Part shown: in pieces, positions 34,496-43,792 of the stretch
How the letters are laid out: every line of letters starts with the position of its first letter
Numbering within the stretch: position 1 is the stretch's first letter
Origin: Kutzneria sp. CA-103260
Lineage (GTDB): Bacteria > Actinomycetota > Actinomycetes > Mycobacteriales > Pseudonocardiaceae
Assembly: GCF_018263855.1 (NCBI RefSeq)
Contig: NZ_CP073318.1
Span: 6,882,001-6,946,000 of the forward strand
DNA length: 64,000 nucleotides
Direction of reading: 5' to 3'
Program-made: the position numbers and the translations under genes
The notes under the pieces: model-generated
Told to the model about the DNA's origin: nothing
What the model saw: only the letters and a program-made list of their open reading frames with translations
Databases searched by the model: none

Positions 34496-37400
34496 TCACG
34501 ATCGACTCGTTCGTCGATTGTCGGCGTCTTTCCGTAAGCCGAGGCGTGCCTGAACATAATTGTTCTCCGCTACGGCTCGTGAGCACACCGAGTTGAACTT
34601 GCCGACACTGTGCTCCCGTGCCACCAGCAAGAGGTTGACAGCATGTTTGATTTGCGCTCCCCGCCCCTGCAACACAGACCACGGAAAGGGATCCGCGCTG
34701 TGTAATAACTTCGCCGCGAAGGTGATGGCGCGTCCACGTTCGAACTTCGTCACGATTGACTCAGCTCCGTGCGCCTCTTGAAGGATACGACATGCATCAA
34801 AGCAATCGTAGGCGCGTCGGGCATAGTCCGCGGCTTCCTCAGCCGTGCTGGAATCAGGTTCCGGATCGCCTCCACAAGAACCCTCATGCCTCTTAATCAG
34901 GTCGGTAGCCCGATCAAGATAGAGCTTTCCGAGCCCACCCAAAAGCGGCACGCTCGTGAAGTCTACAACAACCAGTTCACCGAGAAGATCCGGGGCGAGC
35001 TGTTCCAAGTCCTCCTCGCGGGCGTAGGTGTCCGCAGCACCCAACTGAGCAGACGTTACACTGCCTGCCCCCAAAGTCGCCGGAGCGCTGCCGTTTACGA
35101 CATCTGCGTCGAGCAAGTCAAGCAGCTCGTTACGCCGTCGCCGTTCCGGCAGTTTGTCACCAGCCTTAGGACGTATTCTGTCGCCGATGGTATCGATGCT
35201 CGAGACCGCGCCGTACCAGCGGCGGTCCAGAAATCGGCCGACAGTACCCGTGTAATCCCCGCCGATGATGGTCTTGAAGGCATTGTCGATCGGCTCCCAG
35301 TTCAACGGTTCACCCAGCCTGAGGGCTATTCGTCCGCTGAGCACCAAAGCCAGCCACAGGCGATGGTCGCCACTGAGAACGGTGTTGAGTTGGTCTTTGG
35401 CGACCAGGAGCCGAGAGCGCCATTCAGGCCGTACGTCAGGGTCGGCGTACTCCACATCGGCAAGCATCGCTTCCGCGCCAGACAACAGAGCGATCCGCCG
35501 GATGTCACCGTTCGGCGCGGTACGGGCAAGGCGCTCGTACAGGTCAATGGCCCCCTCATGGTCCCAGATGTAGCGGCGGAAGTCCGCTTCGGCCATCCGC
35601 AGCCGGGCGTCCTCGGGCCAGAGACGTGAGGCCTTGTCAAAAATTTCGAAGACCGGGGTGTTGTCGACCTTCGGGCGCTTCGTAGCAGGGCCCGGGCCGA
35701 CACCTCGATTCTTCTCCCACTTGGCTACCCTGAAGTCGAGCACGGCTGACCATCGGCAGTACTCCCGTTCCAGTCGCATCTCCGAGGCGCACAGTTCGAT
35801 CGAAGGACCGTAGCGGTGGTGATGTGCCTGCAGCTTCAGGTGACGTTCGTGGTAGAGCGCTTCGATCCGCTCAAGCTGCACAGCTGGGGGCAGCGACAGG
35901 AAATCCTGTTCTCCAGCACGCTGCGCGGCACTGCGCAAGCTGCCTTCCTCGACCCAATCGGACTCGAGGCATTTCAGATCGAGCACAGCATGGGCGTGCG
36001 AGCGAATGTCCGCCTGCGCCAACCAACTCCGGATCGTCTTGACGCAGCGCCGGCGACGTCTCTCCGCCTCCTCGCCGGCGCCACTGGTACGCGGAGCAGA
36101 CTGCTGGATGTCGAGTACCTGCCTGAGCCAGACCGACAACGACAAGGCGGTCGTGGTCAGTTCGACCGCGGCATAGGCATGTTCTTCGGCTTTTGTCAGC
36201 GCCGCGCTTGCCTCGCGAAGTCTCTGGCCATCTCGTAGTGCTCGGGCGAGGATTCCGTACGCCCGCGCCAATGCGGTCTTTAGCTGGACAACCTCCCGTT
36301 TGTCCAGCGCAGCGATGCCGCTTCCCGGCTTGGAAATTAGTGGAGCACTGCGCTGGTCTGCTTCTGCTTCCACGACTTGGTTGTCCATCGCGGGCACATG
36401 GTGAGCCAGCAGCTCCACGGCTTCCTTGGCTCCACTCAGTTTCGCAGCCGCATCCGCGCATCGCATATGTACCTTCTGTAGGAAGCGTGCCGCGGCGATG
36501 CAGATACTTAACGGCCAGGAACGCCGATCACCCCAGTAGCGCTCCAGCGGGTCCAGTACGAGTGCTCGAACCTCGGACAGTTCCTCCTCGGTGGAGCCCT
36601 CCTGGAGCAGCAGCGTGGCGGATTCGAAGAGGCGCATGGACCACAGCGTCAGCGGTGCGCCTTCCTCGTGCGCGAGTTCCAGGCCAGACACGACGTACCG
36701 CACCGCAGTGACGAGTTCGCGGCGGCTGTCGGCGAGATCCCGCAAGAGGCGGCTGCGTACTCGGGAGATCCGGTTGCCGAGCTGCAGCCTTGAATAGAGG
36801 CTGCGCGCCGTACCGTCCTGCGGCAACTCGTCAGCCAGAAGCTGGTCGGATATCTCGACGAGCCCTTCGGCCTCACGGCTCCGGTCGACGTCGATCAGCG
36901 CGTCCGCCGTGTTGAGCAGCCAGGAAACGGCCAGGGTGATCCGGCCAGCCTGTCCAGCGCCAGGTCGCCGCGCGCCGAGAAGCAGCGTGTCGACAACCTT
37001 CAGCCGGACATCGATGAGGCGCGCCTGCAGCCGCAGCCGTTTACCAGTGAGAGACAACGAAGCATCTGCGGAGCGCAGCAGAGTGTGCTGGACCTGTCCG
37101 GGTTCGCAATCCACGAAAGCAGCGGCGAACTCCTCAGCGGCCGCGACGAATCGCCCGCTGTCCGACGCAGCCGCGCCATCAACGCGGGCCTTCATGGTGA
37201 GGGAGGCCAGCGCACTGTATAGGCGAAAGAGCCCAGCCACGGAGCTCCCGTTGGCCTCGCTGGCACGCACCCTTGCCACTGCAGGCTCTTGCTCAACCGG
37301 CTCGCCTTGAGAAGCTGGCTGCACCAGGCGGTCCGCGGATGCCGGCAGATACGGGGCATCACCAGCGGGTGCCACGACCAGTGAACAGATGACCTCATGC

Positions 37401-39535
37401 AGCGCCGGAAGCCTGTTGCCGCCTTCGTCCTCGATCCACCCGAGTGCCGAACGGAGTTTCATCTGGAAGGTATCGGCCACCCTCCCCTCGTCGACGTCTA
37501 GCGTCCCGCCCGTCGTGATCAACAGCGGGGTCGCGGCCATGGCCAACCGCCGGTCCAGTTCAGAAGTTTCCAGCTCAAGAGGGAAAAGGTATTCAAGGGT
37601 CCCGGGATCAAGCATGACCGGCGCGAGTGGGTCAGCCACGGACTCGCCGCGTGTCAAGGTGGCGAGGACAAGAAAACGAAGTGCCTGCTCGCTGGCCTGT
37701 CCGAGCATGAGCTGCCCCGAATCGGCGGAGGAGATGACACGGGCGTTTTCCAGCAGCACCAGGGTGCGGTGCGGGAAGCCCACGGAAGGGGCCAGCAAGA
37801 CGTGGCGAGGTAGCGAAAGCTGATCACACAGAGCCCAAACGGCGAGGATCGCGAGGGGACCCACCCCGGCGGATCCGTCCATACCGACGGCAAGGCGGCA
37901 ATCGAGGTCCTTCAGAATCCTGGCCACGCTGTAGGTCGTGCCCTCGATCAGCCTGGCCGCCATATGCCCAGGGTCGGGCGGGGTCGTGCCACGGCCGGGA
38001 CTGCTAAGGTAGCCCTGTACTGTGTTCTTCAGTACTCCAGGCAGCCTGATCCAGCGGTCCTGAATGCGGTTGAGGACATCCGCTCCATCAACCGTCAGAT
38101 TTTCCTGTGCCATGAGAACGGTGAGGAGCGCTGCGGCTTCCGGTTGCTCGAGTTCGTTCAGCTGAATGGGGACTTGAAGATCGAGCTGCTCGTCGCCGTG
38201 GACGGCTAGGGCCCCTCTGGAGATGACGATATTGGCCGTGTCTCGAAAATACGGGTGCGCAAGCAGTTGGTCGAGCTCGCCCCTGATACGCCCGGAGTCA
38301 TACCCGAGGCGCCCGCAGTCGATGACGAGAAGCAGGGTGCCTCCACGGGCGTGTTCCCGGAGCCGGTCGATGACTAGTTCGCGGCGTGGGTCGTCGTGGC
38401 CCTCCGTGCTCTGGGCGATGTCCTGGAGGCGTATCTCCAGCGCAGAGGCGAGCGCCTCCAGGACAGGTGATTCGGCGCTGGCGTTGACGATCGTGATTTC
38501 CAGGAACAGCCATGGCTGCTCGGCGGGAACTGCTTCCTTGACGCCGCTCGTGGCCAGGAATTGACGGACGAACGCGGCCTTGCCCGCGTAACGGGGCCCG
38601 TTGACGGGAAGTACGGTGCGCTGCCGGAAGCGACCGAGGGCCGCTTCCAGTTCCTGTGCGCGGCCGGCGAAGTTGACCTCGGGCTGTGGCCACACTCGGA
38701 AGCCATTAGGCCGAGGTCCTCGAACAGTGCTCGTCTCTGCACGCGACGGAGGATAATGGTACGCGGTGCTGGGCACGGGAACGTGCTGGCGGTTGCGCAG
38801 CCACGGCTCATCCGCCCAGCTGGCCGTCAAGTGGTGTGGTGTTGGCGCAAGCTTTGGTTCCTCGGCACGCTCGATGATCGAGCTGACCGCCTCGAACACC
38901 CAGTTCGCCGACAAACTGCGCCGCGTGTCCTGGACCCCGTCGAACGCTTCGAGCAAGGCCCCGGTGAAGAAGGTGGATTCACGGCCGGATTCGCCGAGTG
39001 CGATGTCCCTGTCCGACGTCGCAGCCAAGACGAACCAGCCACTTCGGGCACTAACAGGATTGGGCTCTCCTCGGACGCTGCTGGCGGCAGCCCCCGCGTA
39101 GCAGCAGTCGAGGATGAGTAGTTTTCGCTCGGCTCGCTTGCCTTCCAGTTCGACCGCCTTGAAGACCTCACCCATAGACACCATCGAGGTGTCAGGATTG
39201 GCGAGGTCCTTGGTGTCATGCGATGCCAGGTAGAGCATTCCATCGTGAAAGTGTGCGTGGCCCGTGAAGTATAGGACAAACACACCACCACGCTCGGAGC
39301 GCCGATAGCTCAGCTTGATAGCATCAAGCATGTCGGCCCGCTCGAGGTCGATTTCGGCCACGAGCCGGGTCCGCGGCAAGCCCCACAGTTGACGGTCGGA
39401 GAACGCTTCCTTCAGCTTTTCGCAGTTGCCCTCGACCGCGTCGACCGTAGCGAGGCTACAATCCGGATAGGTCTTGCCACCAATCAGGAGGGCGCTCGAG
39501 CGGGACGGGTCAGCTTTCTCTTGATCGGGATTCAC
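34496..39535 (-). CDS. Caspase-like protease fused to STAND NTPase and long helical repeat region
   Basis: 1679 aa. Start GTG 39535 is chosen because AAAGGAGCT lies 5-6 nt upstream and GTGA overlaps the stop of the preceding EACC1-like gene. Residues 12-240 are a caspase-like domain: SSALLIGGKTYPDCSLATVD, catalytic His in VLYFTGHAHF (His93), catalytic Cys in LLILDCCYAGAA (Cys144/145). A STAND-type ATPase follows: FAGRAQELEAALGRF, Walker A GPRYAGKA (313-320, ending A instead of T/S), and a Walker-B-like LLLVIDCGRLG. From about residue 600 on it is helical with TPR-like stretches (REASAALTKAEEHAYAAVEL, EAADYARRAYDCFDACRILQ). Both protease residues are present. Likely an NTPase-controlled suicide protease activated through its EACC1-like partner. 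Confidence 0.85.
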   Translation of the reverse strand: MNPDQEKADPSRSSALLIGGKTYPDCSLATVDAVEGNCEKLKEAFSDRQLWGLPRTRLVAEIDLERADMLDAIKLSYRRSERGGVFVLYFTGHAHFHDGMLYLASHDTKDLANPDTSMVSMGEVFKAVELEGKRAERKLLILDCCYAGAAASSVRGEPNPVSARSGWFVLAATSDRDIALGESGRESTFFTGALLEAFDGVQDTRRSLSANWVFEAVSSIIERAEEPKLAPTPHHLTASWADEPWLRNRQHVPVPSTAYHYPPSRAETSTVRGPRPNGFRVWPQPEVNFAGRAQELEAALGRFRQRTVLPVNGPRYAGKAAFVRQFLATSGVKEAVPAEQPWLFLEITIVNASAESPVLEALASALEIRLQDIAQSTEGHDDPRRELVIDRLREHARGGTLLLVIDCGRLGYDSGRIRGELDQLLAHPYFRDTANIVISRGALAVHGDEQLDLQVPIQLNELEQPEAAALLTVLMAQENLTVDGADVLNRIQDRWIRLPGVLKNTVQGYLSSPGRGTTPPDPGHMAARLIEGTTYSVARILKDLDCRLAVGMDGSAGVGPLAILAVWALCDQLSLPRHVLLAPSVGFPHRTLVLLENARVISSADSGQLMLGQASEQALRFLVLATLTRGESVADPLAPVMLDPGTLEYLFPLELETSELDRRLAMAATPLLITTGGTLDVDEGRVADTFQMKLRSALGWIEDEGGNRLPALHEVICSLVVAPAGDAPYLPASADRLVQPASQGEPVEQEPAVARVRASEANGSSVAGLFRLYSALASLTMKARVDGAAASDSGRFVAAAEEFAAAFVDCEPGQVQHTLLRSADASLSLTGKRLRLQARLIDVRLKVVDTLLLGARRPGAGQAGRITLAVSWLLNTADALIDVDRSREAEGLVEISDQLLADELPQDGTARSLYSRLQLGNRISRVRSRLLRDLADSRRELVTAVRYVVSGLELAHEEGAPLTLWSMRLFESATLLLQEGSTEEELSEVRALVLDPLERYWGDRRSWPLSICIAAARFLQKVHMRCADAAAKLSGAKEAVELLAHHVPAMDNQVVEAEADQRSAPLISKPGSGIAALDKREVVQLKTALARAYGILARALRDGQRLREASAALTKAEEHAYAAVELTTTALSLSVWLRQVLDIQQSAPRTSGAGEEAERRRRRCVKTIRSWLAQADIRSHAHAVLDLKCLESDWVEEGSLRSAAQRAGEQDFLSLPPAVQLERIEALYHERHLKLQAHHHRYGPSIELCASEMRLEREYCRWSAVLDFRVAKWEKNRGVGPGPATKRPKVDNTPVFEIFDKASRLWPEDARLRMAEADFRRYIWDHEGAIDLYERLARTAPNGDIRRIALLSGAEAMLADVEYADPDVRPEWRSRLLVAKDQLNTVLSGDHRLWLALVLSGRIALRLGEPLNWEPIDNAFKTIIGGDYTGTVGRFLDRRWYGAVSSIDTIGDRIRPKAGDKLPERRRRNELLDLLDADVVNGSAPATLGAGSVTSAQLGAADTYAREEDLEQLAPDLLGELVVVDFTSVPLLGGLGKLYLDRATDLIKRHEGSCGGDPEPDSSTAEEAADYARRAYDCFDACRILQEAHGAESIVTKFERGRAITFAAKLLHSADPFPWSVLQGRGAQIKHAVNLLLVAREHSVGKFNSVCSRAVAENNYVQARLGLRKDADNRRTSRS

Positions 39536-39888
39536 TGCAGCTCCTTTAGAACCTCGGCAACCTCCTTCGCATCGCCTTCGACCGTAAGCTCGCAACTGCG
39601 TGTGCCGTCAGGCAGGTCAGTCCGGACGGCTTGGATCTTGAGGGTGTCGCCGTCCGGCTCACGCAGTCGCTTGACGACGTAGTCGTAGAGCGCCTGCAAG
39701 AGCACCGGAAGCATTACGTTCTCCCCGACAAACTGGAGTACTTCCAGGACGCCGAGTCCGCCTTGTTTGATCTCGGTAACGGCGCGGTCGATCTGTATAC
39801 CCTGCCCCTGTAGTTCACTGCGCACCGCGGTCTCAATCCTACGGAGCTCATTATCCCGGCCACTCTCGATCGTAACGATAACGTCCAT
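39532..39888 (-). CDS. EACC1-like effector-associated small protein
   Basis: 118 aa from ATG 39888, with AAGGGGGAGAC just before it. MDVIVTIESGRDNELRRIET, AVRSELQGQGIQIDRAVTEI, KQGGLGVLEVLQFVGENVML and PVLLQALYDYVVKRLREPDG, then a beta hairpin (TLKIQAVRTD, CELTVEGDAKEVAEVLKELQ). This order, a strand, a helix, a hydrophobic G-x-x-V-L-E-x-L segment and a terminal beta-helix part, matches the effector-associated constant component 1 (EACC1) proteins described next to caspase and trypsin effectors. Its stop overlaps the caspase gene start by 4 nt (GTGA). The family name is from memory and needs a profile search. Confidence 0.65.
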   Translation of the reverse strand: MDVIVTIESGRDNELRRIETAVRSELQGQGIQIDRAVTEIKQGGLGVLEVLQFVGENVMLPVLLQALYDYVVKRLREPDGDTLKIQAVRTDLPDGTRSCELTVEGDAKEVAEVLKELQ

Positions 39889-40339
39889 GTCTCCCCCTTG
39901 GAGCCACCATCTGACAACAACAGGCAGCAGACATGTCGTCACAGACCGGGCGCTGTTACCTCAGTTGCCGAAGCGTGACTCATCCGTGGCAGCCGTGCCA
40001 CCGCGTGCAACATCCTTGACGATCAGTCGGCCTCATCCTGGATCCGCCGGTGACGTGGCAGTATGACGGTGTGGCAAACGAGGAAGGTGCCCTCTGCGCT
40101 GGGATGATGTTCTTGCTAAGGGAACGTCGGACCTCCACCGAGAGGACGCCCTCCAGGTGCGATTAGCGCAGAGCCGCTCGACGATGTAGGCGACCTTCGA
40201 CGATCCGAACCTCGTGTCGTGCACGGGCCTGGTCCATGTGCTGTGCCTAGTAGAGACCATCGGCCTAGGCTGCCTTCACCGACTCGGTCCGGATGGGTGT
40301 GACCACTGGCGCCCACCTCTCCGGCACAACCACCGGCCG
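39889..40339. other. Intergenic between EACC1 operon and integrase
   Basis: 451 bases. It must hold the promoter of the EACC1-caspase operon (right of 39888). No convincing ORF: minus frames 40033-40260 and 40116-40346 have no domain. Could contain the phage-type attachment or excision site next to the integrase end, but I see no clear repeat. Confidence 0.4.
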
Positions 40340-41902
40340 TCAGCACCCGGGATAGCTGCCCACGGTGCGCGGCACCGGCTCGGTCTCACACCGCGCGCCA
40401 GCACCGGCGAGGCCAGCAACGGGACGCAGCCTCGCTGCCGTGGAGTCGCTGGGGCGGCAGGTGCGGGGCACCAGACCGACGACGGCTTCGGCCGTCTGAT
40501 AGGCCAACTCCGGGAGAACGCTGGTGTAGGTGTCGGCGGTGATGGCGATACTGGAGTGGCCAAGCATGTCCTGCACAACCTTCAGATCCGCACCGGCCGC
40601 CAACGCCAACGTCGCGGCACCATGGCGCAGATCGTGTAGCCGGATTGGTGGAAGATCCGCCTCCACTGCCAGTTCACGGAACCGATCGCTGACTGTCCTT
40701 GGCTGCAGAGCACGCCCATCAACACGGGTGAACACCAGCCCGGTCTCGGTCCACTCCGGTCCCGCGGCGTGCCGTTCCTGCGTTTGACGTCGGCGGTGCG
40801 TACTCAACACGGCGACGGTGTCCCAGTCCAAGGCGACGACCCGATGCCCGGCGCTGGTCTTGGGCTTGCTGAGATCAGCAGGCCATCCGACCTGCACCAA
40901 TTGCTGGGACACCGTCAACGATCTGCGAACCAGATCGAGTTCGTCCCAAGGTAGGCCGCAGGCTTCTCCCCGGCGCAGTCCACGGAACGTGATCAGGTGA
41001 AACAGCGGATAGAGACGATCCGGCAGCGCGTGATCCAAAAATCGGCCGGTCTGCTCGGGCGTCCACACCATAACCGCGGAGGGCACCTGGCCGGTGGCGC
41101 GCCAGGCCGCCACTCGCGCATCAGTCCACACCATCGGCCAGGGGCGTCGTCCGCTGGGCAACTCGACGTGCTGAGCCGGGTTGGCGGTGATCAGCTCATG
41201 TCCGATCGCGTCGTTGAGGGCCTTACGCAGACAGGCGCGAATCCGGTGCATGGTTGCCGCACCCACCACGCGCTGCCCGGTCGTGGAGGCGCGAACGGTC
41301 GACTCTGGACTGGCGTGGCGGTCCAGAATCTCCGAGTCGCGTTCCTCCAACCCGGCGAACATGCCTTTGATATCGTGCTGGCGGAGCCTGTCCAGGCGGA
41401 TGTACCCGAGGTAGGGAATCAGATACAACCGGATGTGAGCCTCGTAGGTCCTCAGCGTGGTTGCCCGCAGACCACGTCGACTGGTCAACCAGTGCCGCAG
41501 CCACTGAGCGACCGTCGGGAGTTGTCCGGGCAGCAGGTCGCCGTTGAGATAGCCGCGTGTCTGGTCGATCTCTGGCAGTGGCACGCCTCGGCGGGCCGCA
41601 TCTTTGATCATTGCGACCAGCTGCTCTACGACGTCGGTGTCCCCGGGATTGACCAGGGCCACCAGGGCACGCAGGCGGTCTACTTCCTGCTGTGCCTGGT
41701 CCTGCGTGGCGAAGCCGCCACGGCGTAGCACGCGCCGCGCGCCGTGTGGATCGCTAGACAACTCATACCGGTAATGCCACCTGCCGTGGTCTGGGCTCCA
41801 GACGCCACCAGGGCGCAACGCCGGGCACGCACGTCCCCACCGCCGTCCGGTATCCGGGTTCACGCAGCTGCATTGCTTGAACACTCGGCCCTGCCGGCTC
41901 AT
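40340..41902 (-). CDS. int: Tyrosine-type site-specific integrase
   Basis: 520 aa from ATG 41902 (GGAGAGG upstream); the open frame to 42100 is not needed. The N-terminal arm begins MSRQGRVFKQCSCVNPDTGR and has an AP2-like DNA-binding part (GRWHYRYELSSDPHGARRVL). The SAM-like core-binding domain is WLRHWLTSRRGLRATTLRTY. Catalytic residues are all present: Arg in LITFRGLRRGEACGLPWDE, the HDLRHGAATLALAAG box, GHSSIAITADTYTSVLP with the nucleophilic Tyr. It should be active. It is the last gene before the interrupted flavoprotein, consistent with an integrase at the right end of a genomic island. Confidence 0.92.
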   Translation of the reverse strand: MSRQGRVFKQCSCVNPDTGRRWGRACPALRPGGVWSPDHGRWHYRYELSSDPHGARRVLRRGGFATQDQAQQEVDRLRALVALVNPGDTDVVEQLVAMIKDAARRGVPLPEIDQTRGYLNGDLLPGQLPTVAQWLRHWLTSRRGLRATTLRTYEAHIRLYLIPYLGYIRLDRLRQHDIKGMFAGLEERDSEILDRHASPESTVRASTTGQRVVGAATMHRIRACLRKALNDAIGHELITANPAQHVELPSGRRPWPMVWTDARVAAWRATGQVPSAVMVWTPEQTGRFLDHALPDRLYPLFHLITFRGLRRGEACGLPWDELDLVRRSLTVSQQLVQVGWPADLSKPKTSAGHRVVALDWDTVAVLSTHRRRQTQERHAAGPEWTETGLVFTRVDGRALQPRTVSDRFRELAVEADLPPIRLHDLRHGAATLALAAGADLKVVQDMLGHSSIAITADTYTSVLPELAYQTAEAVVGLVPRTCRPSDSTAARLRPVAGLAGAGARCETEPVPRTVGSYPGC

Positions 41903-42233
41903 CCCAACCCTCTCCAGCACTGTGAGTGGCGCCCGCTGGCGTGTGCCGCAGGGCGATCGTCGAGGTGCGTTGGAGTCCACCGACAGCGCGTGCGTTCGGT
42001 TCAGCGCACGCGCATCGACCATCCGTCCAGGTGACACGAGGGGAGGGGGGCGACTCGGTAGACATGCCCAGGACGAAACGCCGGAAACTCGAATGACCAT
42101 CGGCGAGGTGCGGCGTTTTCCTGATCAGCCCACAACCATCGGTCACGCTAGTGCGTTGTCCACTTAGGTTCACCGGTTTGGCGATACGCCGCTCGGGCGG
42201 GCTCCGCGGCTGACCTGGGAGTGCTTCCACCCT
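41903..42233. other. Island end / junction region
   Basis: 331 bases between the integrase start and the truncated flavoprotein gene. A minus frame runs through without stop, so the broken gene would continue as unrelated sequence (RVEALPGQPRSPPERR...). This strip should hold the integrase promoter and the right attachment site; I could not identify the core sequence because the left end lies outside the window. Confidence 0.5.
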
Positions 42234-42536
42234 CGTCAGCGTCCGGCCGTCGGCCAGCCGCACCACGAAGCCTGCCAGGTCGCGGCGCTCGATGCCCAGC
42301 ACCTCGGCGGTGACGAACTCGCCGCCGTAGCCGGCGACCTCGGCGCGGCCGGCGGCCAGGAACTCGGCCGGGTCGGCGCCGTCACGCGAGAGAAAACCAT
42401 GCAGATGTGCGGCCGGCGCGTTGCGGGGCTCGCCCGCGTCGACCACCACGACCTTGCGGCGCGCCCGCGCCGACACCAGCGCCGCGCTCAGTCCGGCCGC
42501 GCCCCCACCGACGATCACCACGTCGAAATCCAGCAT
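42234..42536 (-). pseudogene. Thioredoxin-reductase-like flavoprotein, 5' part only
   Basis: From ATG 42536: MLDFDVVIVGGGAAGLSAAL, VDAGEPRNAPAAHLHGFLSR, AEVAGYGGEFVTAEVLGIER, FVVRLADGRTLT. This is the FAD-binding GxGxxG start of the thioredoxin-reductase-like family (about 300 aa normally). Similarity ends after GRTLT, about codon 101, where the family would continue A-x-x-L-L-x-A-T-G; instead unrelated sequence follows. The integrase lies just beyond. I read this as an insertion of the island into the gene, with the 3' part expected at the island's far left end. Confidence 0.75.
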
Positions 42537-42715
42537 CCCTACCCCAATCCAGTGTGCGGCGATCATCTACGGGAATCAGGGTGCCGCAGGCCGGAACGAC
42601 CGGACAAAGTTTCTTGCCGTTTCTGGGAACACACTGGTCAGAGCCGGTGAAACCGGGACGGAACGATCGGGTTTCCGCTCCATTCGGCCTATCCGGGGCC
42701 ATTAAACTCCAATTC

Positions 42716-43609
42716 ATGACGACCCCGAGGCTGCTGCTGGTCCACGCCCATCCCGACGACGAGACGCTGGCCACCGGCGGCATCATGGCCCGCTACGCCG
42801 CGCAGGGCGCGCAGGTGACGCTCGTGACCTGCACCCTGGGCGAGGAGGGCGAGGTCATCGGCGACCGGTTGCAGGGCCTCGCCGCCGACCGGGCCGATCA
42901 GCTGGGCGGCTTCCGGGTGGCCGAACTGGACGGCGCCTGCCGGGCGTTGGGCGTCGCCGACCACCGGTTCCTCGGCGGTGTGGGGCGTTGGCGTGACTCC
43001 GGCATGGCCTGGCTGCGGCCCGGGCTCGCCGGTCCGACCCCCAACGCCGGGCCGGGCGCCTTCGCCAACGCGGACCGCCACGAGCAGGTCGAAGCGCTCG
43101 TCGAAGTGTTGCGGGAGGTGCGGCCCCATGTCGTCGTGACCTACGCCAACGACGGCGGTTACGGGCATCCCGACCATGTCCGCGCGCACGAGATCACCAT
43201 GGCCGCCACGGCGCTGGTGCCCGAGGTGCGGCGGGTCTTCCACGTGGTCCCCTCACGGGCGGCGATCCACAGTGGACTGAAGGCGCTGGCCGGCACCGGC
43301 GCGGTGCCCTTCCCCGTGCCCGATGTCGACGAGCTGCCCACCGTCGCCGACGAGTCGGTCACGACGATCGTGGACGTCCGGGCCCATCTGCCGGCGAGGA
43401 TCGACGCCCTGCGCTGCCACGGCACCCAGGTGTCGCTGTGGCTGGACCAGTGGCACGACGGCGCGGGCATCGCCGCCTACGCACTGTCCAACGGCGTGGC
43501 ACAGCCGATCCTCGGCACGGAGCACTTCGTGCTCGCCGTCGGGGAATCCGACGGCTGCGCCGACGATCTGTTCGCCGGCCTGAACCTCGACGCGCCGGTC
43601 GGCCGCTGA
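42716..43609 (+). CDS. mshB: N-acetyl-1-D-myo-inositol-2-amino-2-deoxy-alpha-D-glucopyranoside deacetylase
   Basis: 297 aa from ATG 42716. LmbE/PIG-L family zinc deacetylase: LLLVHAHPDDETLATGGIMA (zinc ligands His12, Asp15 in HPDDE) and YANDGGYGHPDHVRAHEIT (third His). Other mycothiol-enzyme markers: TCTLGEEGEVIGDRLQGLA, FLGGVGRWRDSGM, FVLAVGE near the end. It removes the acetyl group from GlcNAc-Ins in mycothiol biosynthesis, a cytoplasmic core pathway restricted to Actinobacteria. Length and motifs are normal. It is the first clear core gene after the island, and is followed by a strong hairpin terminator at 43615. Confidence 0.93.
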   Translation: MTTPRLLLVHAHPDDETLATGGIMARYAAQGAQVTLVTCTLGEEGEVIGDRLQGLAADRADQLGGFRVAELDGACRALGVADHRFLGGVGRWRDSGMAWLRPGLAGPTPNAGPGAFANADRHEQVEALVEVLREVRPHVVVTYANDGGYGHPDHVRAHEITMAATALVPEVRRVFHVVPSRAAIHSGLKALAGTGAVPFPVPDVDELPTVADESVTTIVDVRAHLPARIDALRCHGTQVSLWLDQWHDGAGIAAYALSNGVAQPILGTEHFVLAVGESDGCADDLFAGLNLDAPVGR

Positions 43610-43614
43610 CAGCG

Positions 43615-43647
43615 AAAGGTCCCGCACGCATCACGGGCGGGACCTTT
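43615..43647 (+). terminator. Hairpin terminator after mshB
   Basis: AAAGGTCCCGC (43615-43625) pairs perfectly with GCGGGACCTTT (43637-43647) over an 11-base loop, 6 bases after the mshB stop. Because the arms are A/T-ended on both sides it could act in both orientations. Confidence 0.8.
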
Positions 43648-43759
43648 CCCGCACTGGTTCGGCAGCACCGGGGACGGGCCGGTGGAGGTGCTCAGCCTGT
43701 TCGGGCCGCAGGGCGAGCGCATCAGCGTCCGGGCCAAGCCCCGCGACAAGGCCCACTGA
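43648..43759 (+). pseudogene. 3' fragment of an unidentified gene
   Basis: An open piece ending in TGA at 43757 reads PHWFGSTGDGPVEVLSLFGP then QGERISVRAKPRDKAH, with strong codon bias but no start codon; the terminator hairpin occupies the preceding bases. It looks like the C-terminus of a larger lost gene. Family not recognised. Confidence 0.4.
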
Positions 43760-43792
43760 CCGAGATTCGTGTCCACAGTGGACTGTCAGCGG

